64,000 nucleotides of DNA from WLND01 sp040398845 (GTDB lineage Bacteria; Actinomycetota; Actinomycetes; S36-B12). The notes beneath the pieces are model-generated. The model saw only the letters and a program-made list of their open reading frames with translations, made no database searches and had not been told where the DNA came from. The stretch spans positions 1 through 64,000 of the forward strand of contig JBBATH010000009.1 in the NCBI GenBank assembly GCA_040398845.1, given 5' to 3'. Below, in pieces: positions 51,890-60,419 of this stretch. Position 1 is the stretch's first letter. Every line of letters begins with the position of its first letter. Both the position numbers and the translations under genes were made by a program.

Positions 51890-52882
51890 ATGGATTGGCT
51901 CACTGTTTTCCAGAATTCACTCACACAGATGATCGGCGTCTCCGCCATCATCTACTGCCTTGCCGCACTGGGCCTGAACATCCAGTTCGGATATACGGGA
52001 CTGCTGAACTTCGGGCAGGCCGGGTTCGCCGCCATCGGCGCCTACGCGATCGCGGTAACGGTCGCAACCCTCGGCTGGCCGCTGTGGCTCGCCCTGTTCT
52101 TCGGCATTCTCGGCGCCATCATCTTCGCACTCCTCCTCGGCATACCCACGCTGCGACTGCGAGCCGACTACCTCGCCATCGTGACGATCGCAGCGGCGGA
52201 GATCATCCGGCAGGTCGCGCGTGCGGTCTCGCTCAATGACTACTTCGGCGGATCGGACGGCATCTCTGGAAAGTACGCCGCCGACTGGTACGCACTCAAT
52301 CCCCTTCCGGTCGGTATCGACACTGCACTCATCCGCTTCAGCCGCAATGATCTATGGGTTGTCATCAACGGCTGGACCCTCGTCGCCGTCATCGTCCTCA
52401 TCACCTGGCTGCTGATGCGCTCGCCATGGGGCCGGGTACTGAAGTCGATCCGAGAGGATGAGGACGCCGTTCGCAGCCTCGGCAAGAATGTTTACCTTTA
52501 CAAGATGCAGGCGCTTACGCTCGGGGGCGTGATTGGCGCCTTCGCCGGCGTCATCTTCGCTGTCGCTGCGCAGTCGGTTCAACCAGACAACTACTCGACG
52601 ACCCTCACCTTCTTCGCCTACGCGGTACTCATCCTCGGCGGTGCAGCCCGAGTCTTCGGTCCGGTGGTCGGCTCAATGATCTTCTGGTTCCTCCTCGTGT
52701 TCGTCGGCCAAGCTCTCAACAATGCTGTCAAGGCCGGCTACATCTCCAGCAGCATCCTGCGGCCAGACCAAGTTGGCCAGATTCAGTTCATGCTTGTCGG
52801 ATTGGGGCTGATGGCCCTGATGATCTACCGGCCACAAGGCATCTTCGGAGACGAGAAGGAGTTGGCTCTCGATGAGCGATAG
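51890..52882 (+). CDS. livM: LivM-type permease
   Basis: A 330-residue second permease of the importer with about eight to nine helices. Family motifs: LAALGLNIQFGYTGLLNFGQ, FAAIGAYA, RLRADYLAIVTIAAAEIIR and RSPWGRVLKSIREDEDA. ATG 51890 is preceded by AAGGGG; a GTG at 51863 would overlap livH. It ends overlapping livG by 11 bases. Confidence 0.93.
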   Translation: MDWLTVFQNSLTQMIGVSAIIYCLAALGLNIQFGYTGLLNFGQAGFAAIGAYAIAVTVATLGWPLWLALFFGILGAIIFALLLGIPTLRLRADYLAIVTIAAAEIIRQVARAVSLNDYFGGSDGISGKYAADWYALNPLPVGIDTALIRFSRNDLWVVINGWTLVAVIVLITWLLMRSPWGRVLKSIREDEDAVRSLGKNVYLYKMQALTLGGVIGAFAGVIFAVAAQSVQPDNYSTTLTFFAYAVLILGGAARVFGPVVGSMIFWFLLVFVGQALNNAVKAGYISSSILRPDQVGQIQFMLVGLGLMALMIYRPQGIFGDEKELALDER

Positions 52883-53798
52883 TCCAGCAGCACCATCTCG
52901 CACAAAGGCGTCGAGCGTGAAGGCCGCCCTCGCGGGCGTCTCCCCAGTGCCAGGTGCCCCCAAGCCAGACGCCATCTTCATCGGTGACTCGATCACCCGA
53001 TCCTTCGGCGGTCTCGCAGCGGTCGATGTAAGCCACCTCGAGGTCCAGCGCGGATCCATCACCGCGCTCATTGGCCCGAACGGGGCGGGCAAGACCACCT
53101 TCTTCAACGTCATCACCGGCTTCGACCCGCCGAATACTGGCACCTGGTCCTTCGAGGGATCCTCACTGGCCGGAACACCCGCCTACAAGGTCGCCCGCGA
53201 AGGAATGATCAGGACCTTTCAGCTCACGAAGGTCCTCAACAAGCTCACCGTCCTTGAGAATATGCGGCTAGGCGCGCAGGGCCAGAGTGGCGAGGGCCTT
53301 TTCCGCGCTCTCATTCCCGCACTTTGGCGAAAGCAGGAAGACGAGATCACCGCGCGCGCACTTGGCATGCTTGAGCAGTTCAATCTCATCCACGTCAAGG
53401 ATGAATTCGCTGGGTCTCTATCAGGCGGTCAGCGCAAGCTGCTGGAAATGGCCCGCGCCATGATGTCGAATCCATCGATGCTCATGCTCGATGAGCCCAT
53501 GGCCGGAGTCAACCCAGCGCTCACCCAGTCACTTCTCGAGCACATCAAGGAGTTGCGCGAGACCGGTATCACGATCTTCTTCGTCGAGCATGACATGGAC
53601 ATGGTTCGTGACATCAGTGACTGGGTCATTGTGATGGCCCAAGGCTCCATCATCGCCGAGGGGCCACCGTCTGACGTCATGCGCAACCCCGCGGTGATCG
53701 ACGCCTACCTCGGTGACCATCACGATGTTGCCCTGACAGAATCCGGCGAGTCGCTGACTGACTCGAATGTTTCCCCGACCAAGAGTGAGGAATCATGA
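52872..53798 (+). CDS. livG: LivG-type ATPase
   Basis: A 308-residue ATPase: Walker A ALIGPNGAGKTTFFNVITG, signature GSLSGGQRKLLEMARAMM, Walker B MLMLDEPMAGVNP, and the H-loop in FFVEHDMDMV. It has an N-terminal extension of about 35 residues rich in Ala/Ser/Pro before the ABC domain, and a Ser/Thr-rich tail. Start ATG 52872 inside the end of livM. Overlaps livF by ATGA. Confidence 0.92.
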   Translation: MSDSPAAPSRTKASSVKAALAGVSPVPGAPKPDAIFIGDSITRSFGGLAAVDVSHLEVQRGSITALIGPNGAGKTTFFNVITGFDPPNTGTWSFEGSSLAGTPAYKVAREGMIRTFQLTKVLNKLTVLENMRLGAQGQSGEGLFRALIPALWRKQEDEITARALGMLEQFNLIHVKDEFAGSLSGGQRKLLEMARAMMSNPSMLMLDEPMAGVNPALTQSLLEHIKELRETGITIFFVEHDMDMVRDISDWVIVMAQGSIIAEGPPSDVMRNPAVIDAYLGDHHDVALTESGESLTDSNVSPTKSEES

Positions 53799-54586
53799 GC
53801 GAGCAGGCGGCGTCCAGCGGAGCGGTCACCCCCAACCAGCCGCATACTGAGGTTCCCCCCCACGCGGTGCCACTCCTCAACGCCATTGATGTCGAAGCGG
53901 GCTACTTTCCTGGAGTGAACATCCTCAACGGCATGACCCTGCACGCGCAGGAAGGTGAACTGGTCGGGATCATCGGCCCGAACGGTGCCGGCAAGTCGAC
54001 CTTCCTCAAGGCTGTCTTCGGCCTGGTTGGAGTTCGGTCGGGCACCATGGCACTGCACGGCCACGACATCACCGGCCTGCGTGCTGATGAACTCGTGCGC
54101 CGGGGTGTGGGCTTCGTGCCCCAGACAAACAACGTGTTCCCCTCGCTCACCATCGAAGAAAACCTCCAGATGGGCGTATATCAAGAGCCAAAGAAGTTCC
54201 CGGAGCGCTTCGAGATGGTGACGTCCCTCTTCCCCATGCTCGGCGAGCGACGCAAGCAGCGGGCAGGATCACTGTCGGGCGGCGAGCGTCAAATGGTCGC
54301 AATGTCGAGGGCGCTCATGATGAGCCCTAGCTTGCTTCTCCTTGATGAACCCAGTGCTGGCCTGTCCCCCGCGCTGCAAGACGAGGTGTTCTTGCGCGTC
54401 AAGGAGATCAACGCCACCGGTGTCACGATCGTCATGGTCGAGCAGAACGCTAGGCGCTGCCTGCAGATCGTTGATCGAGGGTACGTTCTTGATCAAGGGC
54501 GCAATGCCTATGAGGGCACCGGGCGTGAGCTTGCGAATGACCCGAAGGTGATCGAACTCTATCTGGGCTCACTTTCACAGGCCTAA
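53795..54586 (+). CDS. livF: LivF-type ATPase
   Basis: A 263-residue ATPase: Walker A IIGPNGAGKSTFLKAVFG, Q-loop FVPQTNNVFPSLT, signature GSLSGGERQMVAMSRALM, Walker B LLLLDEPSAGLSP, H-loop VMVEQNARRCL. The Q-loop and short helical region are typical of LivF. Overlaps livG by ATGA. Followed by the terminator at 54615. Confidence 0.92.
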   Translation: MSEQAASSGAVTPNQPHTEVPPHAVPLLNAIDVEAGYFPGVNILNGMTLHAQEGELVGIIGPNGAGKSTFLKAVFGLVGVRSGTMALHGHDITGLRADELVRRGVGFVPQTNNVFPSLTIEENLQMGVYQEPKKFPERFEMVTSLFPMLGERRKQRAGSLSGGERQMVAMSRALMMSPSLLLLDEPSAGLSPALQDEVFLRVKEINATGVTIVMVEQNARRCLQIVDRGYVLDQGRNAYEGTGRELANDPKVIELYLGSLSQA

Positions 54587-54614
54587 GCATCCCTGCGCCA
54601 GACGCGCACTTAGC

Positions 54615-54649
54615 AGGGCCCCCATCTCCGCTTGCGAGATCGGGGCCCT
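54615..54649 (+). terminator. terminator after livF
   Basis: AGGGCCCC and ATCTC pair with GAGAT and GGGGCCCT, then TTTGC. Strong hairpin 29 bases past the livF stop. Confidence 0.75.
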
Positions 54650-54690
54650 TTGCGGCCTATTGGCCTTGACGTTGGCGTGACCAATGAAAC

Positions 54691-54728
54691 GAGCGTGGGC
54701 CGATCCCCTTCGGGATCGACCCACGCTC
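54691..54728 (-). terminator. terminator after livK
   Basis: GAGCGTGGG and CGATCCC pair with GGGATCG and CCCACGCTC around a four-base loop. On the minus strand it is followed by a T-rich stretch (GTTTCATT). It separates livK from livF, which meet tail to tail. Confidence 0.75.
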
Positions 54729-54765
54729 ATAACTCACGAGTTCACACTCGCGGACGAGTCCAACC

Positions 54766-56070
54766 TCAGGAGGTGGGAACCGTTCCGGTCACGAACTCAT
54801 CGAGCCTCGGCACGTACTTGTCATTTGCCTCGTACTCGTAGACACCCATTGTGGCAATGCTGGGGTCACCATTGTCAGCGAACTCAACCGGGCCGGAAAC
54901 ACCCTCGTAGTTGAAGTCGGTGCCCGCATCGAGGAGCGCCTTGCATGACGCGAAGTCGGCGCAGTTCTCGCCATCCTTCGAGACACTCTGAAGCGCGGCA
55001 GCGATTGCGGTGCCGTCGCAGGACTGCGCGACCTCCATGCCAAGGGCAATGAGGTTGACAGCGTCGTAGGCCTCAGGTGCGTACGAGAAGTCAGTCAGAT
55101 CCGGGTTCACGGTAAGCAACTCGCCCTGGAACTGCGAGGTCGCCGCAGCGCCCGGAAGGGTGCCCTTCGTTCCGACCATGATGCCCTTGGGCAGCTCGGC
55201 GAACGCCTGCTGTGAAAGGTTGCCATCAACTAGGTACAGCGGAACTGTGTCCGGACCGATGCCCTGCTTGATGAGCTCCTGGACGATCTTCACCGACTCC
55301 TCGAAACCGATGACCGCGATCGCACCGGGCTTGCTCGCCTTGAGCTTGCCGACCTCGGCACTGAACTCGGCGGCCTGCGGGTTGTAGATGACCTTCTCGG
55401 TCACTGTGCCGCCACCTGCGGTGAAGTTGGCCTCAAGTGCATCGGCCAGGCCGGTGCCATAGGAGTCGTCCATCGCGAGGATGCCGGCCTGCTCGACGCC
55501 CGCATCGAGCATGAGGGATCCGAGCACCGCGCCCTGGAACAGATCCGACGGTGCGGTGCGGAAGTACAGACCGTTGTCGGCGTAATCGGAGAGGGTCGGC
55601 GAGGTGTTCGCCGGCGAGAAGTGGATGACGCCCGCGCCGGTGATCTTGTCGATGACCGTGAGCGAAACACCCGAGGATGCCGCACCAATGATCGCGGAAA
55701 CGCCAGCGGCGATGTGGCTGTCAGCGGTCTGCGATGCGATGTCGGTGCTGGTATCGCCTGAGTCACCCGTGAGGTTCTCGAGCGGACTGCCGAGGACGCC
55801 GCCGGCAGCGTTGATCTGGGCAACTGCAAGATCGACGCCCGCGAATTCGGGTGGGCCGAGGAACGCAAGGTTGCCCGTCTGCGGCAGCATCGTGCCGATC
55901 TTGCAGGCTGCCGTGACTGCTGCCTCGCTGGCTGCGGCGCTCGGCGCCGCACTGCTTGCAGCCGGTGCTGCACTCGATGCCGCTGTCTCGCTGCTGCCAC
56001 CGCATGCGGCGAGCGTGAGCGAAAGAGCACCGAGCACGGCGGCCGACTTAAGGACCGTAGTGCGCTTCAT
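54766..56070 (-). CDS. livK: LivK-type substrate-binding lipoprotein
   Basis: A 434-residue periplasmic-binding-fold lipoprotein. The signal peptide ends in the lipobox LAAC (C23), then a Ser/Ala/Glu linker. The mature domain shows KIGTMLPQTGNLAFLGPPEF and SGVSLTVIDKITGAGVIHF. It is a branched-chain amino-acid or related amide-binding type I fold protein; the ligand is not proven. ATG 56070 has AAGGAG seven bases upstream. It is encoded convergent to the permease-ATPase genes, so it has its own promoter. Confidence 0.9.
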   Translation of the reverse strand: MKRTTVLKSAAVLGALSLTLAACGGSSETAASSAAPAASSAAPSAAASEAAVTAACKIGTMLPQTGNLAFLGPPEFAGVDLAVAQINAAGGVLGSPLENLTGDSGDTSTDIASQTADSHIAAGVSAIIGAASSGVSLTVIDKITGAGVIHFSPANTSPTLSDYADNGLYFRTAPSDLFQGAVLGSLMLDAGVEQAGILAMDDSYGTGLADALEANFTAGGGTVTEKVIYNPQAAEFSAEVGKLKASKPGAIAVIGFEESVKIVQELIKQGIGPDTVPLYLVDGNLSQQAFAELPKGIMVGTKGTLPGAAATSQFQGELLTVNPDLTDFSYAPEAYDAVNLIALGMEVAQSCDGTAIAAALQSVSKDGENCADFASCKALLDAGTDFNYEGVSGPVEFADNGDPSIATMGVYEYEANDKYVPRLDEFVTGTVPTS

Positions 56071-56204
56071 GTTTCTCCTTGGATACATGTCAACGACAAC
56101 TCTTGTCGTCGCGGTGGCACGATTCTATGACGGGTTCGGCTACCGAGGGGTAGCCGCGGAGCGTTTCGGTGCCCCTTCGTAACCGATCCGTTATAAACAA
56201 CGAG

Positions 56205-56810
56205 TTACTCCTGCGATTTTGCGTTCGCGACCACCCGCGAGGCCTCTTCAGCAAGCGTGATGCGCGCGTCCATTGCCTGCCGCCGCAGCAGGGTGAATGC
56301 CTCAGCCTCGGTGAGACCGAGGGCGCGTTGCATGAGGGTCTTAGCGACGTCGACCGTCTCACGGGCCCCAACTCGCTCGCTCAGGTCACCCACCTGCTCC
56401 GCTAGATCGCGCATCTGCAGCCATCGCGCCCGGGCCATCTCGACAGCGGGGCCGAGATCAGACCCAGAGCATGGCTTGACGACGTATCCCATGACACCTA
56501 CCTCAGCGGCTCGTAGCACCGTGTCACGCTGGCTGAAGGCAGTGAGCATCACAACTGCCGCGATTCCACCGTCAACGATTTCCTCTGCGGCCGAAAGACC
56601 ATCCCGCACCGGCATCGCGACATCGAGCAGGACCACGTCAGGGCGCAACTCCTTTGCAAGGTCCACGGCCCGCTGCCCGTTGCCGGCTTGGCCCACCACC
56701 TGGTAACCAAGTTCCTCGAGCATCTCCACGAGGTCAAGGCGAATAAGTGCCTCATCCTCAGCCACGACCACCCTGATTACCTCGCGATCGATCTCCGCCT
56801 TGTTCACCAT
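56205..56810 (-). CDS. pdtaR: ANTAR-domain response regulator (PdtaR-type)
   Basis: A 201-residue response regulator. The receiver domain (residues about 13-130) has the acidic pocket in VVAEDEALIRLD, phospho-acceptor D63 in VVLLDVAMPVRDG, and a conserved Lys in GYVVKPC. The ANTAR RNA-binding domain follows (ETVDVAKTLMQRALGLTEAE, then AFTLLRRQAMDAR). Such proteins bind paired hairpins in mRNA leaders and prevent termination or alter translation. ATG 56810 follows a TACGCT box by six bases. No kinase gene is adjacent; the usual partner is a PdtaS-type histidine kinase elsewhere. It is divergent from the tRNA. Confidence 0.93.
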   Translation of the reverse strand: MVNKAEIDREVIRVVVAEDEALIRLDLVEMLEELGYQVVGQAGNGQRAVDLAKELRPDVVLLDVAMPVRDGLSAAEEIVDGGIAAVVMLTAFSQRDTVLRAAEVGVMGYVVKPCSGSDLGPAVEMARARWLQMRDLAEQVGDLSERVGARETVDVAKTLMQRALGLTEAEAFTLLRRQAMDARITLAEEASRVVANAKSQE

Positions 56811-56816
56811 GACGCC

Positions 56817-56822
56817 AGCGTA
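56817..56822 (-). promoter_or_regulatory. -10 box of the leaderless response-regulator promoter
   Basis: On the minus strand TACGCT, GGCGTC, then ATG (56810). It decides the start of the regulator. Confidence 0.65.
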
Positions 56823-56875
56823 GTTTGGAGGCTGCGCCCCACAGGCCGCTCGACTGCCCCGCCCGCAGGCGCCAC

Positions 56876-56881
56876 TACGCT
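56876..56881 (+). promoter_or_regulatory. -10 box for the tRNA gene
   Basis: TACGCT lies nine bases before the tRNA 5' end. TACCCT at 56883-56888 is an alternative. Confidence 0.45.
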
Positions 56882-56890
56882 TTACCCTGT

Positions 56891-56964
56891 GCCCCGGTAC
56901 CCCAACCGGCAGAGGGAGCCGACTCAAACTCGGTCCAGTGTGAGTTCAAATCTCACCCGGGGCA
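56891..56964 (+). tRNA. tRNA with CAA anticodon and short variable loop (tRNA-Leu-like)
   Basis: A cloverleaf can be folded by eye: acceptor GCCCCGG/CCGGGGC, D stem CCC/GGG with GG in the loop, anticodon stem GCCGA/TCGGT, and T stem GTGAG/CTCAC with TTCAAAT loop. The anticodon loop CTCAAAC gives anticodon CAA (56925-56927), which would read UUG (Leu). The variable loop is five bases, so this is a class I tRNA, whereas leucine tRNAs normally have a long variable arm. Discriminator is A; CCA is not encoded. Similar genes are, as I recall, annotated as tRNA-Leu near this locus in streptomycetes. Confidence 0.85.
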
Positions 56965-56989
56965 CACCTGCCCGTGTGATGTGCGTCCG

Positions 56990-56995
56990 TAGGCT
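56990..56995 (+). promoter_or_regulatory. -10 box of the leaderless methyltransferase promoter
   Basis: TAGGCT, GCACGG, then ATG (57002). Confidence 0.65.
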
Positions 56996-57001
56996 GCACG
57001 G

Positions 57002-57823
57002 ATGGATTCCTTTGAGATCAACCTCAGCAACTGGAATGAGCGAGTTCCGCTGCATGCGGCTTCGCTCGAGTACGGTCTCGACCGATTCCGCGGTGATCCC
57101 GGACATCTCAGCGACGTCGTGCGGTTCGATCGTGACCGTTTGGGCTCACTGCAGGGGCAACGCGTCGCTCACCTGCAGTGCCACATCGGTACCGACACGG
57201 TGTCGCTAGCCCGACTCGGTGCCGCGCATGTCTCCGGGCTCGACTTCTCCCCTCCCGCAGTCGCGGTGGCGCGGCAGCTCGCCCTTGACCTTCAGCTCCC
57301 AGTCAATATCGTCGAAGCCGATGTCTATTGCGCGCCGGAGGCTCTCGGACGTGGGGTATTCGACGTCGTCTACACCGGTATCGGTGCACTGTGCTGGCTT
57401 CCCGATATCGACCGGTGGGCGAACGTGGTGTCCGATCTGCTCGCGCCCGGCGGCCGGCTGTTCCTGCGAGAAGGACATCCGGTGCTGTGGTCGCTGGACT
57501 ACGAGGCGCACGATTCACTCGTCATCGGGCATCCGTATTTCGAGACCGCCGAGCCGATCATCGACGTGGAGGACTCCACCTATGTCGAGACAGACTCACG
57601 ATTGCAGAACACCGTGACCCATAGTTGGAATCACGGCCTCGCCGAGGTCATCACGGCGGTCATGAACCACGGACTGACACTGACCGGGCTCGACGAACAC
57701 ATGAGCGTGCCATGGGCAGCGCTCCCTGAGCAGATGGTCCCCACCTCGGGCGGCGAATGGGTGTTGAAGGATCGGCCAGACCGGCTCCCGCTCACCTACA
57801 CCCTTCAAGCCTCAAAGGGCTGA
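57002..57823 (+). CDS. class I SAM-dependent methyltransferase
   Basis: A 273-residue methyltransferase. Motif I is VAHLQCHIGTDTVSLARLGA, followed by GLDFSPPAVAVARQL (motif post I) and the acidic EADVYCAPEAL. The GxG pattern is HIGTDT rather than the classical GxGxG. Substrate unknown; the family includes small-molecule methyltransferases. Start ATG 57002 directly after a leaderless promoter. It converges with nusB and the two reading frames overlap tail to tail by 19 bases. Confidence 0.82.
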   Translation: MDSFEINLSNWNERVPLHAASLEYGLDRFRGDPGHLSDVVRFDRDRLGSLQGQRVAHLQCHIGTDTVSLARLGAAHVSGLDFSPPAVAVARQLALDLQLPVNIVEADVYCAPEALGRGVFDVVYTGIGALCWLPDIDRWANVVSDLLAPGGRLFLREGHPVLWSLDYEAHDSLVIGHPYFETAEPIIDVEDSTYVETDSRLQNTVTHSWNHGLAEVITAVMNHGLTLTGLDEHMSVPWAALPEQMVPTSGGEWVLKDRPDRLPLTYTLQASKG

Positions 57824-58257
57824 GGTCGCGCGGCCTCGATTCCAAGCCGAGCCTTCACGTCCGATAGTCGACCGAGCAGGCCGTTAACGAACGTCGCAGA
57901 CTCCTCGGTCGAGAGATCCTGGGCCAGCGTGACCGCCTCGGAAATCGCCACTGCATCGGGAATGTCATCACGCCACAGAACTTCGTAGCAGGCCATTCGC
58001 AGGATCGACCGATCAACGGCAGGCATCCGGGTGAGGGTCCACCCCATGGCGTAGGTACCGAGGAGCTCATCGATGCGCTCCCGATGGATCTGCACCCCCT
58101 CGACCAGTTCGCTCACATAGGCGTTGAGCGCAGGATCACCTGACTCGAGCCTGCGGTCCACCTGCGAAGTGAGAACATCACTCGCAGACGTACCGCGCAT
58201 GTCCGATTCGTACAGGACGTCAAGCGCGCGCTTGCGGGCCTTGCTTCGAGCAGACAT
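57805..58257 (-). CDS. nusB: NusB, transcription antitermination factor
   Basis: A 150-residue all-helical NusB, which with S10 binds boxA RNA in rRNA operons. It reads SARSKARKRALDVLYESDMRG at the N-terminus, then RMPAVDRSILRMACYEVLW and VAISEAVTLAQDLSTEESATFVNG, all conserved. Last gene of the aro-efp-nusB run, 13 bases after efp. Confidence 0.95.
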   Translation of the reverse strand: MSARSKARKRALDVLYESDMRGTSASDVLTSQVDRRLESGDPALNAYVSELVEGVQIHRERIDELLGTYAMGWTLTRMPAVDRSILRMACYEVLWRDDIPDAVAISEAVTLAQDLSTEESATFVNGLLGRLSDVKARLGIEAARPQPFEA

Positions 58258-58270
58258 TCGACGAGTACGA

Positions 58271-58834
58271 CTAGTCGTTCACGCGGCCGAGGTAGGACCC
58301 GTCACGAGTGTCGACCTTCACCTTCGTGTTCGACTCCAGAAAGAGTGGGACCTGGATCTCGGCGCCGGTCTCTAGGGTTGCGGGCTTCGTACCACCTGTG
58401 GAGCGATCGCCCTGCAGACCGGGCTCGGTGTACGTGAGCATCAACTCGACTGATGCTGGGAGATCAACGATGATCGGCGTCCCCTCATGAACCGAGATGT
58501 TCGCGACCTGATTCTCGAGCAGGTACTTCGATGCATCCCCGACCACCGAATTCGGGACCTGGAACTGCTCGAAATTCGTGGTGTCCATGAATACCCAGTC
58601 ATCACCGTCACGGTAGAGGTACTGCATGTCGCGGCGATCGACCGTTGCCGTCTCGACCTTGACGCCAGCATTGAATGTGCGGTCAACGACCTTCCCGGAG
58701 AGGACATTCTTTAGTTTCGTCCTGACGAACGCCCCGCCCTTCCCTGGCTTCACGTGCTGGAAATCGATGACCGACCAAAGTTGGCCATCGATATTGAGCA
58801 CAATCCCGTTCTTCAGATCATTGGAAGTCGCCAC
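58271..58834 (-). CDS. efp: elongation factor P
   Basis: A 187-residue elongation factor that rescues ribosomes stalled at proline runs. Its three beta-barrel domains are recognisable. The loop that is post-translationally modified in other species is FQHVKPGKGGAFVRTK, with Lys32. GTG start at 58834 with an AGGAGA site. Confidence 0.96.
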   Translation of the reverse strand: MATSNDLKNGIVLNIDGQLWSVIDFQHVKPGKGGAFVRTKLKNVLSGKVVDRTFNAGVKVETATVDRRDMQYLYRDGDDWVFMDTTNFEQFQVPNSVVGDASKYLLENQVANISVHEGTPIIVDLPASVELMLTYTEPGLQGDRSTGGTKPATLETGAEIQVPLFLESNTKVKVDTRDGSYLGRVND

Positions 58835-58887
58835 GTTGCCATCTCCTGTATCTCGTCTGTTCTTCCGGCCAGGGCCGACAATCTGTG

Positions 58888-59985
58888 CTAACCCACGGTC
58901 CTTAGGCCACGATGAGCAGCGGTGAGGACGCGCACGCCGCCCGGTTCCACCACGACGGTGTCCTCGATGCGCACTCCCCCGCGACAGGGAAGGTAAATCC
59001 CAGGCTCAAGGGTGAACGGCGTACCGCTCCGAAGCCTACCGACACTGCGAGGCCCGATCATGGGCGCCTCGTGGATGTCGAGGCCGACTCCATGGCCGAG
59101 GCCGTGCCCAAAGAATTCGCCGAATCCTGCGTCTGCAATGAGCCCGCGTGCCGCGCCGTCAATGACGGCCCATTCGGTGCCAACGACCGCCGTATCCAAG
59201 GCCGCCTGCTGGCTTCGCTCGACACAGTCGTAGATCTCGGCCTGCCAGTCCGCCGGAGTGCTGCCCACGACAACTGTGCGTGTCATGTCAGCGTGATACC
59301 CCTCGACTCGGGCCCCCGCATCCACGACGACGAAATCGCCGTAGGCAAGAGGTCGCAACGTGGGCTGATGGTGCGGGATCGCCGAGTGCTCGCCAGCCCC
59401 GACGATCGTCTCGAAGGCGCGGTCGTCAGCGCCGAGTTCGCCAAATATCTGCTCAAGGCGGCGCGCTGCGCGAATTTCGGTCCACCCGGCCTGCAATTCA
59501 TCGAAGAGCACCATCATCGACTCAGCAGTGATTGCGCAGGCCCGCTCGAGACTTGCGATCTCCGCCTCGTCCTTCACGATGCGTTGGCCTTCAACGATGC
59601 CAGTTGTAGGAGTAAACTCACGCATCAGTGTTCGCACAAGGTCATGAGCCTCGATACTCATCGTGTCCTCGATGAGCAACCGGGTGACGCCGTGTTGCGC
59701 GAGGCCGCCGACGAGTCCGGGCACGCTGGCACGGTCGAGGATCAGCGGGAGGTCGGGCGCCTCGGCGCCCACCTGAATCGTGTAGCGACTATCGGTGGCG
59801 ATGACGTCGTCGGCTGAATCGCTCGCGCTCACGTACAGCGCTGCATTGCTGCCGCTAAATCCCGAGAGGTACCTGATATTCGTGAGTGAGGTGACGAGCA
59901 TGCCATCGGCATGATGCTCGCTCAGGATCTCGCGGAGCCGTATTCGGCGCGCAGCCCCCAGAGTTTCAGTGCCTGCGACAGTCAT
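58888..59985 (-). CDS. pepQ: Xaa-Pro aminopeptidase/dipeptidase (M24 family)
   Basis: A 365-residue M24 metallopeptidase cleaving Xaa-Pro peptides. The metal ligands are visible in VVVDAGARVEGYHADMTRT (two Asp), FGHGLGHGVGLDIHEAP (His), LEPGIYLP (Glu) and GGVRIEDTVVV (Glu). The N-terminal domain carries NIRYLSGFSGSNAAL. ATG 59985 (MTVAGTE) overlaps the aroQ stop (ATGA); the long upstream frame lies in aroQ. The coupling with efp, which handles proline, is common in actinobacteria. Confidence 0.92.
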   Translation of the reverse strand: MTVAGTETLGAARRIRLREILSEHHADGMLVTSLTNIRYLSGFSGSNAALYVSASDSADDVIATDSRYTIQVGAEAPDLPLILDRASVPGLVGGLAQHGVTRLLIEDTMSIEAHDLVRTLMREFTPTTGIVEGQRIVKDEAEIASLERACAITAESMMVLFDELQAGWTEIRAARRLEQIFGELGADDRAFETIVGAGEHSAIPHHQPTLRPLAYGDFVVVDAGARVEGYHADMTRTVVVGSTPADWQAEIYDCVERSQQAALDTAVVGTEWAVIDGAARGLIADAGFGEFFGHGLGHGVGLDIHEAPMIGPRSVGRLRSGTPFTLEPGIYLPCRGGVRIEDTVVVEPGGVRVLTAAHRGLRTVG

Positions 59986-60413
59986 GTTTGGCGCGCCAGC
60001 GCCTCGAGAGCCAAGACATATGAGGTGGCTCCGAACCCGGCGATCGTGCCGGTCGCCAGCCCGGATACGACGGACGTGTGCCGAAACTCCTCCCGGGCTA
60101 GCGGATTCGACAGATGTACCTCGATGAGTGGAGCGGTAAGCATGGCGCAGGCGTCGCGCAGGGCGTATGAGTAGTGAGTAAACGCAGCGGGGTTCAAGAT
60201 GACGGGGATCTCTCCGTCGGCAGCCTCGTGAAGCCAACCGATGAGCTCTGCCTCGTCGTTCGTCTGGCGCACCTGAACGCGAAAGCCGAGCTCCCCCGCT
60301 GTCGCCACACACAGATCCGCGAGTTGTGCAAAGGTCATGCTCCCGTAGATCTCCGGCTCCCGAGTACCGAGGCGGTTGAGATTGGGACCGTTGAGCACGT
60401 ACACCTCATGCAT
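59982..60413 (-). CDS. aroQ: 3-dehydroquinate dehydratase, type II
   Basis: A 143-residue type II dehydroquinase, third step of the shikimate pathway. Motifs: VYVLNGPNLNRLGTREPEIY with the catalytic Tyr and Arg region, ILNPAAFTHYSYALRDA, and EVHLSNPLAREEFRHTS. A TAGGCT box lies six bases before ATG 60413, so aroQ has its own promoter as well as aroB upstream. Confidence 0.96.
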   Translation of the reverse strand: MHEVYVLNGPNLNRLGTREPEIYGSMTFAQLADLCVATAGELGFRVQVRQTNDEAELIGWLHEAADGEIPVILNPAAFTHYSYALRDACAMLTAPLIEVHLSNPLAREEFRHTSVVSGLATGTIAGFGATSYVLALEALARQT

Positions 60414-60419
60414 GACGCC

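Noticed and set aside
50512..56070. The liv genes as a urea (urt-type) transporter feeding the urease-like enzyme
   Set aside because: The motifs are those of general LivKHMGF. The genes are 23 kb from the urease-like pair with no shared regulation, so a link cannot be supported.
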